NCBI RefSeq assembly: GCF_023667495.1
Contig: NZ_JAMOZL010000002.1
Location: forward strand, 124,001 to 188,000
Direction: 5' to 3'
DNA from: Dyadobacter sp. MSC1_007
Lineage (GTDB): Bacteria; Bacteroidota; Bacteroidia; Cytophagales; Spirosomataceae
Length of the DNA: 64,000 nt
The notes below the pieces were generated by a model. The model saw only the letters and a list, made by a program, of their open reading frames with translations. It was not told the origin of the DNA and searched no databases. Positions 28,495 through 39,100 of the stretch are shown here, in pieces. A program made the position numbers and the translations under genes. Each line of letters opens with the position of its first letter. Within the stretch, counting starts at the first letter, position 1.

Positions 28495-30234
28495 ATGAAA
28501 AAGCAACTATTCAACTACCTGACCATCGCTATGGTGACGGTCGTATGCATTGCGGTTCCCTCGGGTTGCAAGGATTCCCTGGACCTGCAACCGCTCGACC
28601 GGGTGTCCGATGTTTCCTTCTGGAAAGAGGCTACCGAGTACAAACTGGCCGCTAATAAATTCTATGACTATTTACGGTCGTTCAGCAATACAAACGGGGA
28701 TGGCCACAGCGGCTCCGATCTCGGCGCCGACAGAGGTGCATTTGCAAGAGGAACGAACACACTGGTATCCAACGACGCCAATTACAACGACGCCTATAAA
28801 TGGATTCACAACATCAATTATATGTTGGAAAAAGCCGAAGGTTTCAAAAGCCCCGATCAGATCAAAACCTACGTGGCTGAGGCGAAATTCTTCCGTGCTT
28901 ATGTTTATTTCGATAAGCTGCTTACCTCGTACGGTGGGGTGATCCTGATCAAAAAAGTACTCACTACCGAATCGCCGGAATTGAAAGCGGCCCGCAGTAC
29001 CCGCGAGGAAACGGTTGATTTTATCATCCAGGATCTGGAAGAAGCCATTGCCAACCTGCCTTTGGAAAGCGAGATTGCTGCTACCGATAAGGGTAGGATA
29101 AGCAAAGGGGCCGCCCAGGCATTTTTAGGAAGGGTTTGTTTGTATGAAGGCACCTGGCTGAAATTCAGGAACCAGAATGCGACCAGGGCCAATGCATTGC
29201 TGGACAAATCGATCAGCAATAGTAATGTGGTGATTAACAGCAAAGCATATTCGCTTTTCAAACCACAGGCGCTGGGTGACTCTGCATTGAAATATTTGTT
29301 TATTCTTGAAAACCAGAGGTCAAATCCCGCCAACATTACCAAGTCTGCCAACCAGGAGTATTTGCTGGCCGTTCGCTACGAATCCAATAACCTGCTCAAA
29401 ACGATCCCAAACCAGATTTCTTTTGGGGCGTTGGGTGCAGATATGAGCCGGGTAATGGCGGATATGTATTTGTCTGTAGATGGTTTACCCATTGATAAAA
29501 CCAAAATGCCATTCAGCCGCGCTACACTAAAATCTGAATTCGCGAACCGCGACAACCGGATGCGCTACTTTATGATGGTGCCCGGCTACCGGTATTGGCA
29601 GAACGCCACCAACTGGCATATCAACTGGGACTGGAGTGCGACCGATCTAAAAAATGCCCGCTTGCCGCACGATCCGTGGAGCAACGATATTACCGGATAT
29701 AGCAACCAGCAGTGGGCAGCGGAAAGGCAAGTCCCTAATTCCCAGGAAGGATACGACTATCCTGTAATCCGTTTGGCGGAAGTGTACCTCAACTACGCCG
29801 AAGCCGTGTTCGAACGGAACGGATCCATTAGTGATGAAGATCTGGATAAATCGCTCAATCTGGTGCGCACCCGCGTAAACAGCGCCATGCCAAAGCTTAC
29901 CAATGCGTTCGTAACGGCCAACGGCCTCAACATGCAGCAGGAGATACGTCGCGAAAGGGCTGTGGAGCTGCAAGGTGACGGGGTTCGTATGGACGATCTC
30001 AAACGCTGGCATATTGCCCATATCGAACTGGCCAAGCCAGTTTTGGGTGTGCGCTGGGCAGGTACAGAATATGCGACCAGGTACACCACAAACCCTCCGG
30101 CATTAACTGCCAACGGGGACGTGATTGCGGATCCGGTTGTTGAGAGGAAATTCACCGAGAAGAACTATCTGATCCCGCTGCCTACAAACCAGTTGCAGCT
30201 GAACCCTAATCTGGTGCAAAATCCCGGCTGGTAA
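28495..30234 (+). CDS. SusD/RagB-type outer-membrane lipoprotein
   Basis: A 579-residue surface glycan-binding lipoprotein, 16 bases after its SusC partner. The signal peptide ends in lipobox AVPSGC. SusD features: AEAKFFRAYVYFDKLLTSYGGVILI, GRISKGAAQAFLGRVCLYEGTW, and the C-terminal YPVIRLAEVYLNYAEAVFERNG...LNLVRTRVN...IRRERAVELQGDGVRMDDLKRW. The lyase-like gene follows after 43 bases, so the three are likely one operon. Confidence 0.95.
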   Translation: MKKQLFNYLTIAMVTVVCIAVPSGCKDSLDLQPLDRVSDVSFWKEATEYKLAANKFYDYLRSFSNTNGDGHSGSDLGADRGAFARGTNTLVSNDANYNDAYKWIHNINYMLEKAEGFKSPDQIKTYVAEAKFFRAYVYFDKLLTSYGGVILIKKVLTTESPELKAARSTREETVDFIIQDLEEAIANLPLESEIAATDKGRISKGAAQAFLGRVCLYEGTWLKFRNQNATRANALLDKSISNSNVVINSKAYSLFKPQALGDSALKYLFILENQRSNPANITKSANQEYLLAVRYESNNLLKTIPNQISFGALGADMSRVMADMYLSVDGLPIDKTKMPFSRATLKSEFANRDNRMRYFMMVPGYRYWQNATNWHINWDWSATDLKNARLPHDPWSNDITGYSNQQWAAERQVPNSQEGYDYPVIRLAEVYLNYAEAVFERNGSISDEDLDKSLNLVRTRVNSAMPKLTNAFVTANGLNMQQEIRRERAVELQGDGVRMDDLKRWHIAHIELAKPVLGVRWAGTEYATRYTTNPPALTANGDVIADPVVERKFTEKNYLIPLPTNQLQLNPNLVQNPGW

Positions 30235-30277
30235 CAAAGCGACCTATCTATTTTCTCACGTTATAAATTGAATAATC

Positions 30278-33200
30278 ATGAGCAATATGCAATTATTGTT
30301 TAGGGCTTGCCATGCAAGCCGCAAACTCAACGCGCTTTTTTCAATCACTTTTATTCTAATATTAGCCCTTTGTTGCAACATCGGTCGCGCCCAGACTTTC
30401 GTCCATCCCGGTGGCCTGCACACGCAGGCCGACCTCGACCGGATGAAAGCCAAAGTAGCGGCAGGGGAGCACCCCTGGATCGATAGCTGGAACAAACTCA
30501 TTACTGATCCGCGGGCACAAAACACCTATGTCGCCGCCGCGCGGGCGAATATGGGTTCCAGTCGCCAGCGCGCCGATGCCGACGCGCATGCCGCATATCT
30601 GAATGCACTTCGCTGGTATATTTCTGGTGATAGCACCTATGCTGAATGCGCGGTGAGGATTTGCAATGCATGGTCGTCGGCCGTGAACCAGGTTCCTACC
30701 GGCACCGATATACCTGGTTTGAGCGGTATCCCTATTTTTGATTTTGGAATGGCGGCAGAATTACTGCGCGTTTATCCGGGATGGGCACCAGCGGATTTTT
30801 CCCGCTTCAAAAATATGATGGTCACTTATTTCTATCCCGTCGCCCACAACTTCCTCGTGAACCATAATGGCTCCTGCATCAGCAATTACTGGTCCAACTG
30901 GGACATCAGTAACATTGGGGCACTTCTGGCAATGGGTGTGCTCTGCGACGATCAGGCGAAATACGATGAAGCCGTTGAATATTTCAAGAATGGAGCCGGA
31001 ATGGGAAGCATCATGAACACGATTCCCTATGTACATGCGGGCAATCTCGGGCAATGGCAGGAGAGCGGGCGTGATCAGGAGCACGCGCAGCTTGCGGTCG
31101 GTATGCTCGCATCCGTATGTGAGATCGCCTGGAACCAGGGGCTCGACTTGTATGGCTATGACAATAACCGGCTGCTGGCAGGCGCCGAATATGTAGCACG
31201 CACCAATTTGTCGTTGCCTGTCCCTTACACGGCTTATAACAATTGCCAGAATGCAAACCAGCTTTGGGTTTCTATTAATGGCATGGGCAGGCTGGATGAC
31301 CGTCCGGTTTGGGAAATGATCTACAATCATTACGTGGTACGCAAAGGGCTGAATGCCCCGAACGTCAAATCTATGGCGCAACTGATCAGACCAGAACACG
31401 GAAGCACCGATCACTTCGGGTATGGTACGTTGGCATTTACAAGAACTGCCGCTGCATCGCCTTATCCGCCGTCGCCCGCACCTCCGGTACCAGTCGGGCT
31501 AACCGCGACAGCCAGTGTAGGCCGGGTATTCCTGAAATGGACACCGGATAACGATGCTACCACCCAGGGTTACAAAATATTGCGCTCCACCACGAGCGGC
31601 GGACCTTATACCTCCATTGCTTCGTGGACGGATAATACCTATCCCCAATACACGGACGGCACGGTAGCTAATGGCACCACCTATTATTACGTCATATCGG
31701 CCAACAACCAGTCGGGTACCAGCGCCGTTTCTGCGGAAACCAGCGCCAGCCCCGTTGCTGCGGGTGCTTTACCGGCCGGATGGGCGCGGCAGGATGTCGG
31801 GGCCTCAAGTGCGACTGCCAGTGCCACTTATGCAGGTGTCTCCGGCGGAACATTTATCGTCAGCGGTGCAGGCACGGGGATAGGCGGTACTTCCGATTCA
31901 TTTGGTTTTACTTATGGAATTGTGACCGGCGATTTTACGATGACTGCCCGGCTTTCGGCAATGGGCGGGACTATCAGCAAAACAGGCATCATGTTTCGGG
32001 AGTCACTTGCGCCTGACTCTAAGGCGGTAGTCATGAAGCTCGGTGATGCGGGCTGGCGGCAGGCTGGGGTCGGGACGCGGTCTGCCAATGCGGGCGCTAT
32101 GACCTGGGTGGGCGGTAATGACTATACGTGGGTTCCGGCCTGGTTCAGGATACAGCGGTCGGGGAATACTTTTACGGCCTACCAGTCGTCCGATGGTGAA
32201 ACCTGGTTTACGATCGGGACAAGCACGGTGGCAATGGCCGCCACCTATTATGTCGGATTTGCGTCCTGCTCAGGCAATGCCGCAGGAGCGCTTGCCAATT
32301 CTACTTTTGATAATGTAACCCTGGCGGGAGGCGAAAGTGCGTTGCTTCCGGCACCGACGGGCCTGGCAGCGGTGGCTGGCAACACCCAGGTAAACCTAAA
32401 TTGGAATGCAGTAAATGGTGCAGCCAGCTATGTTTTGAAACGTGCCACTGCTAGCGGAGGACCTTACACAACAGTTGCAACAGGTCTGACTGGCGTTAAT
32501 TATACGGACACCGGATTGACAAACGGGACTGCCTATTACTATGTGGTCGTAGCTACAAATTTTGCGGGCGAAAGCCCCAATTCATCCGAAGCGAATGCTA
32601 CCCCGGTACTTGCATTAGCTCCCGTGCCTGCGGGAGTAACGGCTGCGTCCGTGTCTGCGAGTCAGGTTAATCTGTCGTGGACGGCCAGTTTGAGTGCTGT
32701 CACCTATAATGTAAAAAGGGCCACGGTAAGCGGCGGACCTTATACGACCATTGCCAGTCCGGCTACCACAAGTTTTAGTGATAGTCAATTAAGTGCTTCA
32801 ACCGCCTATTATTACGTTATTTCGGCGGTCAATGCGATGGGCGAGACGGCGAATTCAGTGCAGGTGAGTGCGGTGCCGGGGCAGGCAGGTTTTTGGAAAT
32901 TTGATGAAACCAGCGGAACAACAGCGGTCGATTCTTGGAGCGCCCGGAATGGCACGCTCGCTTCTGGTGCCACTTTGATGCCTGGTGTTGTCAACAATGC
33001 GGTTAATCTGGATGGTACGGCCAATGGCTATGTGACGCTTCCGCCAGGACTGGTGAACTCGCTGAATGATTTCAGTGTCGCTGCCTGGGTGAAGCTGGAT
33101 GCCTCCCCGAACTGGGCACGGCTCTTTGATTTCGGATCCGGAACTACCAATTATATGTTCCTGACTCCGAAGAACGGCGCCAACGGAACGTTGCGTTATT

Positions 33201-35905
33201 CGATTACCACGGGTTCCGGCGAACAGCAAATTACCACCAGCTCCGTGATCGCCACGGGCGTGTGGACGCATATTGCCGTAACGCAATCTGGAAATACAGG
33301 CATTTTGTATGTGAATGGCAAGGAGGTCGGGCGTAATACCAATCTGACCCTGAAACCTTCCAATTTAGCAAATACAACGCAAAACCGGATTGGTAAATCG
33401 CAATTCAATGATCCTCTTTTAGCAGGCAAAGTAGATGAATTCCGGCTTTACAGCCGCGCATTGGGCGCTTCCGAAGTGGCCGATCTGATCATCCTATCCA
33501 CACCTCCGGCTGCTCCTTCGCCTTTGCTGATAACAGCTGGAAACAGTCAATCTACATTAAACTGGACTGCTCCTGTGGGTGCAAACAGTTACAATGTGAA
33601 GCGGGCTCTTGCGATAGGCGGGCCTTATACCACCATTGCCAACGTAAATGCATTGACGTACGTCGATACGGCGGCTGCCAATTGTACTACCTATTTTTAC
33701 AAGGTATCGGCCATTAATAATGTCGGCGAGGGAGCTGACTCTTCTCCTGCTGGCCTTTCGTTGGGCGTAAAATTAAACGGCGGAACGCTCATTGGAACGG
33801 CAGGCTCGTTTGGCAATGTTGCTACTACCACCAAAGCGGCGGCAGTGGATGGCAATCTGGATACTTTCTTCGACGGTCCCACCGGGAGTTCCTGGGTAGG
33901 ATATGATCTCGGCGCAACCGGCCAGAGTGTGATTACCAGGGTGCGGTATGCACCTCGCGCTACATTCCAGGCACGTATGGTTGGAGGAGTTTTTCAAGGT
34001 GCCAATGCTAGTGATTTCAGCGATGCGGTGACTCTGTTCACGGTTACTGCGCAACCGGTTGGCGGGGTGCTTACCGAACAGATTATTTCAAATACTACAC
34101 CGTTCCGTTATGTGCGATACTTGTCATCCGCCACGGGCTTCGGTAATGTCGCGGAAGTGGAGTTTTGGGGATTGAGGGCTACTGCTCCGGTGATCGTAAG
34201 CTCTACCGCTACCCAAAATACCCTGTTTGGCACAGCCCTTAACTATACTATTGAAGCGACAAACAGGCCCGACCATTTCAGTGCTGCTGGTTTGCCGGAT
34301 GGTTTGAGCGTGAACACTTGCACCGGCATTATCTCGGGAACATCCACGGTTACAGGCACATTTCCTGTCATTTTGGGAGCCAGCAATGCATGGGGCGCTG
34401 ATTCCGACACTTTGGTACTGGTGATCAAACGAAATCAAACGATCACTTTCAATGCTTTGGCCAAAAAGATCATCGGGGACGCCGATTTTGCTCCCGGCGC
34501 GGCAGCCTCTTCGGCATTGACTGTCAGCTACACCAGCTCGGATACGACGGTAGCCACGATTGTCAATGGAAAAGTGCACATAACAGGAGCGGGGACTGCC
34601 ATCATCACGGCATCCCAGGTAGGCGACGGGCATTATAATGCAGCTACTCCGGTTAGTCAAATCCTGACGGTGTCACCCTTGCAACTGAAAGTGCAATATC
34701 AGAATGCGGATTCCAGCCAACCGGGCAACAATGTGATCAAGCCTAATCTTAAAATCGTGAATGCAGATTCCATTGCAGTGCCTTACAATGAACTGACCGC
34801 CCGGTACTGGCTTACGGCCGAGAATTATGCCGGTATCAACACATGGGTTGATTATGCGCAACTCGGTAGCGGCAAAGTGAAAATGAAATATGTGCCATTG
34901 GGTCGGCCACGAAACGGTGCCTATGCGTATATCGAATACAGTTTCGATGCAATGGCGGGCATTCTGGCTGCGAATGCAAATTCAGGCGAGATCAAGTCAA
35001 GGCTTGCGAATACGGATGGTGCTTTGCTGAATGAAACAGACGATTACTCATATATGGCCTCGTCGGCTTACGTTCAGAATGATCATATCACCCTTTACCG
35101 CAACGGGATTTTAGTTTCCGGAGCAGAGCCAACAGTGACGGCACCGGTCGTGGCACTCAAAGTGTATTCAGAAAATAAGAGCTCGAATATCAACTCCAAC
35201 ACGATCAGTACCTATTTGAAAATCAATAACGAAGGCAATATGCCTGTGAATTACGGGGATGTGAAAATCCGCTATTGGTTTACCAGAGAGAGTGCAGCCA
35301 ACCTGAATTACTTTATTGATTACGCCAAGATCGGCATTGCGAATGTGAGCGGGCAATTTGTTACCGTCGCTCCGGCATTGAACGGCGCGGATACTTATCT
35401 CGAACTGGGCGTAAATGCAGCTGCCGGAATTTTGTACCCGGCTGGTAGCTCTGGCAATATCCAGTACCGGATCGCCAAGTCGGATTGGTCGGCTTTTGTT
35501 CATACCAATGATTATTCCTACAAACCGGTTGGCGCTTTCACCGAGAATGCGCATATCAGTGTGTATTACCAGGGAGCGCTTATTTATGGCACGGAGCCTG
35601 CAAGTGCGGGAGCGCGGTTTTCAGTGGAAGATACCGAGGCCAAATCTGATGCTTTTCAGGTGAAGATGCTTGGAAATCCTATTGTCAATGACCAGGCAGT
35701 TGCAGAAATACAAGGTGCCCGGGGGCAGTCCATCCGGGTTACGTTAACTGATGTGAATGGTCGCGAGTTAATGAAGCAGGACCTGGAAGTGAAATCAGAT
35801 ATTGAACGGCATACCTTTAAACTGAACCGTTCGGCAGCAGGGATTTATCTGCTTCGGGTGGCAGGAGAGAAGAAAGCTGTCACGCTCAAAGTGATCAAAC
35901 AGTAA
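30278..35905 (+). CDS. T9SS-secreted alginate-lyase-family protein with FN3, LamG, discoidin-like and tandem CBM3 modules
   Basis: An 1875-residue exoenzyme with a signal peptide ending near GRAQ (about residue 39). The head (about 40-395) resembles the alginate_lyase (PF05426) alpha-toroid: FVHPGGLHTQADLDRMKAKV, NYWSNWDISNIGALLA and ESGRDQEHAQLAVG, with candidate catalytic His/Arg. Then FN3 (about 403-495), a DUF1349-like concanavalin fold (497-685), FN3 twice (690-865), LamG (869-1071), FN3 (1077-1160), a discoidin-like domain (1164-1300), putative Ig (1304-1385), Ig-like (1388-1465), CBM3-like twice (1468-1620 and 1625-1770) and a T9SS sorting domain (1794-1875). Family recognition is good but the true substrate (alginate or other uronan) is unproven. 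It belongs to the second Sus set by spacing. Confidence 0.8.
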   Translation: MSNMQLLFRACHASRKLNALFSITFILILALCCNIGRAQTFVHPGGLHTQADLDRMKAKVAAGEHPWIDSWNKLITDPRAQNTYVAAARANMGSSRQRADADAHAAYLNALRWYISGDSTYAECAVRICNAWSSAVNQVPTGTDIPGLSGIPIFDFGMAAELLRVYPGWAPADFSRFKNMMVTYFYPVAHNFLVNHNGSCISNYWSNWDISNIGALLAMGVLCDDQAKYDEAVEYFKNGAGMGSIMNTIPYVHAGNLGQWQESGRDQEHAQLAVGMLASVCEIAWNQGLDLYGYDNNRLLAGAEYVARTNLSLPVPYTAYNNCQNANQLWVSINGMGRLDDRPVWEMIYNHYVVRKGLNAPNVKSMAQLIRPEHGSTDHFGYGTLAFTRTAAASPYPPSPAPPVPVGLTATASVGRVFLKWTPDNDATTQGYKILRSTTSGGPYTSIASWTDNTYPQYTDGTVANGTTYYYVISANNQSGTSAVSAETSASPVAAGALPAGWARQDVGASSATASATYAGVSGGTFIVSGAGTGIGGTSDSFGFTYGIVTGDFTMTARLSAMGGTISKTGIMFRESLAPDSKAVVMKLGDAGWRQAGVGTRSANAGAMTWVGGNDYTWVPAWFRIQRSGNTFTAYQSSDGETWFTIGTSTVAMAATYYVGFASCSGNAAGALANSTFDNVTLAGGESALLPAPTGLAAVAGNTQVNLNWNAVNGAASYVLKRATASGGPYTTVATGLTGVNYTDTGLTNGTAYYYVVVATNFAGESPNSSEANATPVLALAPVPAGVTAASVSASQVNLSWTASLSAVTYNVKRATVSGGPYTTIASPATTSFSDSQLSASTAYYYVISAVNAMGETANSVQVSAVPGQAGFWKFDETSGTTAVDSWSARNGTLASGATLMPGVVNNAVNLDGTANGYVTLPPGLVNSLNDFSVAAWVKLDASPNWARLFDFGSGTTNYMFLTPKNGANGTLRYSITTGSGEQQITTSSVIATGVWTHIAVTQSGNTGILYVNGKEVGRNTNLTLKPSNLANTTQNRIGKSQFNDPLLAGKVDEFRLYSRALGASEVADLIILSTPPAAPSPLLITAGNSQSTLNWTAPVGANSYNVKRALAIGGPYTTIANVNALTYVDTAAANCTTYFYKVSAINNVGEGADSSPAGLSLGVKLNGGTLIGTAGSFGNVATTTKAAAVDGNLDTFFDGPTGSSWVGYDLGATGQSVITRVRYAPRATFQARMVGGVFQGANASDFSDAVTLFTVTAQPVGGVLTEQIISNTTPFRYVRYLSSATGFGNVAEVEFWGLRATAPVIVSSTATQNTLFGTALNYTIEATNRPDHFSAAGLPDGLSVNTCTGIISGTSTVTGTFPVILGASNAWGADSDTLVLVIKRNQTITFNALAKKIIGDADFAPGAAASSALTVSYTSSDTTVATIVNGKVHITGAGTAIITASQVGDGHYNAATPVSQILTVSPLQLKVQYQNADSSQPGNNVIKPNLKIVNADSIAVPYNELTARYWLTAENYAGINTWVDYAQLGSGKVKMKYVPLGRPRNGAYAYIEYSFDAMAGILAANANSGEIKSRLANTDGALLNETDDYSYMASSAYVQNDHITLYRNGILVSGAEPTVTAPVVALKVYSENKSSNINSNTISTYLKINNEGNMPVNYGDVKIRYWFTRESAANLNYFIDYAKIGIANVSGQFVTVAPALNGADTYLELGVNAAAGILYPAGSSGNIQYRIAKSDWSAFVHTNDYSYKPVGAFTENAHISVYYQGALIYGTEPASAGARFSVEDTEAKSDAFQVKMLGNPIVNDQAVAEIQGARGQSIRVTLTDVNGRELMKQDLEVKSDIERHTFKLNRSAAGIYLLRVAGEKKAVTLKVIKQ

Positions 35906-35908
35906 CTT

Positions 35909-35943
35909 TTTGTCCGTCGGGCTTTATTGGTCCGACGGACAAA
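35909..35943 (+). terminator. Hairpin after the lyase-like gene
   Basis: TTTGTCCGTCGG (35909-35920) and its exact complement (35932-35943) form a 12-base stem with an 11-base loop just after the stop codon. There is no T tract after the stem, so termination is likely but not typical. Confidence 0.5.
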
Positions 35944-36105
35944 GACAGCCAAATTTCCTCATATAGTTGCTATACTATTGATTTATAATCATTTATAAAA
36001 AATTTATTTGTAAATCCAAGGTGATATCCGGCGAGGTCTTGACTTTGTAACTTAAAGTAGCGAATACTGCTCTTTATGCATCAAAACCCTTAAATCTTGC
36101 CGCTA

Positions 36106-39100
36106 ATGAAAAAATTCTACTCGACGGCGATAGCCTGCATTTTGTTATTTCTTGCAGTTATCCATCCTCTCAGCGCACAAATTTCAATCCCACCCGACGC
36201 GCCAGTAAACGAAAACTTTAATGCAATTGCCGGAGGGCTGACATTACCAGCAAACTGGAAAATTTCCACAGCGGGCGGAGGAGCTACGGCTACCTGGGCC
36301 ACCGGATTGACCAGCGTCACACAGGCAGCTAATACGGATGCGCCGGTAACAGGTGGCTCCTACAATTGGGGAACATTGTCAGGTACCGACAGAGCTGTCG
36401 GTTTTCTTGCTTCCGGAAGCTACGCGAGCCCTAATGCAGTGATGGCCCATTTTCGTAATACGTCCGGCGCCGCGATAACAACCCTGACTATATCATTTAC
36501 AATAGAGCGTTACCGCGTTAACACGTCCGCTTTCAGTCTTGCATTCTCCTCTTCCGAAGACGGAACTGCCTGGACGAGCCGGAGCGCCGGAGATATTTCT
36601 GCGGGCCTTTTTGCTTCGGGTGTTCCCGGATATTCTTTTGAAACACCTTCCACGATCACCAAAACCGTAACCTTATCGGGACTCAATATCGCTAACAATG
36701 CCGATATCTATTTCCGTTGGGTGTTTACTGATGCCGCAGCAGCCAATGCGCAGGGATTAGGGCTCGATGACGTTTCCGTATTTGCCGGCACACCGAAAGC
36801 AGTCGTTTCTTCTACTTTGGAATACACATTAAAAACGGATAATGCTCCGCTCGACCAGGCTAATTCCGGCGATGTGCTCACTTACCGGACAGCAATTAAA
36901 AACACCGGGACCGGCAATGCAGCAGACGTTGTGTTGACTGAACCGGCACCAACCAATACGACTTTCGTAGGCGGCTCGGTCAAAACGTCGACCATCGCGA
37001 GGGATGAAACATTTACAACGCCTTTTAACGCGCAGTTAGCTGTCGGTAATGTGCTTTCCAATGATTATGGTGTTCCTGCGCCTACGGTAATATCATTCGG
37101 CCCCACTGCAAACCCGGGTGAGACAGCGGCGGGCAGTGCAGGAGCTACTAATACTGGCGGCGTCATCGCTTTGAATGCTAACGGTACATTTACTTACACA
37201 CCTCCCCCCGGTTTTTCGGGAAATGATCAGTTCAGGTACATTGCGGGCAATGGTAACCTGCCTGATAATGATGCGATCGTCACCATTTCGGTGGGCGGGT
37301 CGCCGGTTGCAAATGCAGATTCTTATCATGTAGTTGGCAATGTTTCCATCGCGCCGAACAGCGCTGCTGGGATTTTATCCAACGATACCGGGGGCGGCTT
37401 GCTCGTCACGGCTGTTAATGGCAGTGCGGCCAATGTCGGAGCTGCCGTGCTGACTACCGGAGGCGGAAATCTGACGGTGAATAGCAATGGAAGTTTCAGC
37501 TATAATCCCGCTCCGGGCTACACGGGCAACGACAGTTTTACTTATACAGCCGATAATGGCTTCTCAAATCCGACTACTGCCACCGTCACGCTGAATGTAG
37601 CGGGCATGGTCTGGTTTGTCAATAACAATGCGGTTTCCAATGGCGATGGCCGACTTAGCGCTCCATTTAAGCTTCTTACCAACATAAGCGGAACGGCTAC
37701 CGGACAAACGATCTTTTTATATGAAAGCGCGACGGCATATTCGGGTAGTGTAACGCTGCTGGCCACTCAGAAGCTGGTCGGTCAGGATGCCTCGGAAAGC
37801 CTGGCAACGATTACCGGGTTGACGCCCAATGCGACATATAGTGCGCCGTTTCCAGCCATGAATGCAGGAAACGGCACACTAGTTTCGCTGATTGCTACAA
37901 ATGCAAACATCATTACGCTCAATGCCAATAACACCGTGAGAGGTATGACGTTGGGCAATGCAGGCACAGGCAAAAAGATCAGTGGAAGTAATTTTGGCAC
38001 ATTAACACTTGGAAACGCGGCTTTGCCGGACGTGGTCCTGAATGGAACAGGGCAGGCGCTGGACCTGCAAACGGGCACCCTCGCCGGTGGCTTAACGAAC
38101 CTGACAACCACGAGCAGTGCCAGCCAGGGCGTTCTGATCAGTTCGGTTGCAGGTACCTATAATTTTGGCCCGACGGCTGTGAGCGGAAGTGCTACCCAAG
38201 GGATTTTAATTGCAGGTTCGTCCGCGATTATTCCAACGTTTGGCGCCACCACGGTCAGTTCGGGAACAGACGGGGTATCCATCCAGAATAATACGGGTAA
38301 CATTACTTTCAGCTCTTTGGGCATTACTACTGCCAACGGTGTCGGCTTGCTGGGGTCGAATAACACCGGGCAGGTTATTGTCACTAATAATACTTCCGGG
38401 ATCAATGCAACAGGTGGCGCGGCCATCAGCCTTTCGCAGGCATCGGGCACGTCGACAGTAAACCTGAAATTCTCAGGACTGACCTCCACTGGCGGTACAA
38501 ATGGCATTAATCTCAACAATATCGCAGGTACAATCGTCGGTGGCAGCGGGTCAATGACGGGAAGCGGAACTGCCTTTAACATAAGCGGAGGATCTGTTAC
38601 ATTGAGTTATTCGGGAACATTGACCCACAGTGCGGCCACTTTTTATCTTGCCGATATTAAAAATACAACGGGTGGTGCGATCACATTGAGCGGGAATCTG
38701 ACAGCAAGTGGCAGCAGCCAGGGAATAAGGGTCAATGCGAACAACGGAGCCACAGTGACATTCAGCGGCACAAGCAAGGCACTCACTACGGGCACAAGCG
38801 CTGCGGTGACGCTTTCCAATAACGGCAGTACTAATGTGCTGTTTACCGGCGGCGGTCTTGTGATCAACACCACGAGTGGAACCGGATTAAATATAACAGG
38901 CGGAGCGGGCTCCATCGAAATTACCGGTTCGGGCAATACGATCACGACTACCTCAGGTATCTGCATGAATATCGCCAATACCAATGCGAGTGCCAATGGC
39001 ATAACCTTCGCTTCCCTGACCACAGCCACTGGCCGACTGGCAAGTATCAATACCAGTACGGGTACCAAAACGCTCGGCAGGTTGCAGCAAACAGACGCGA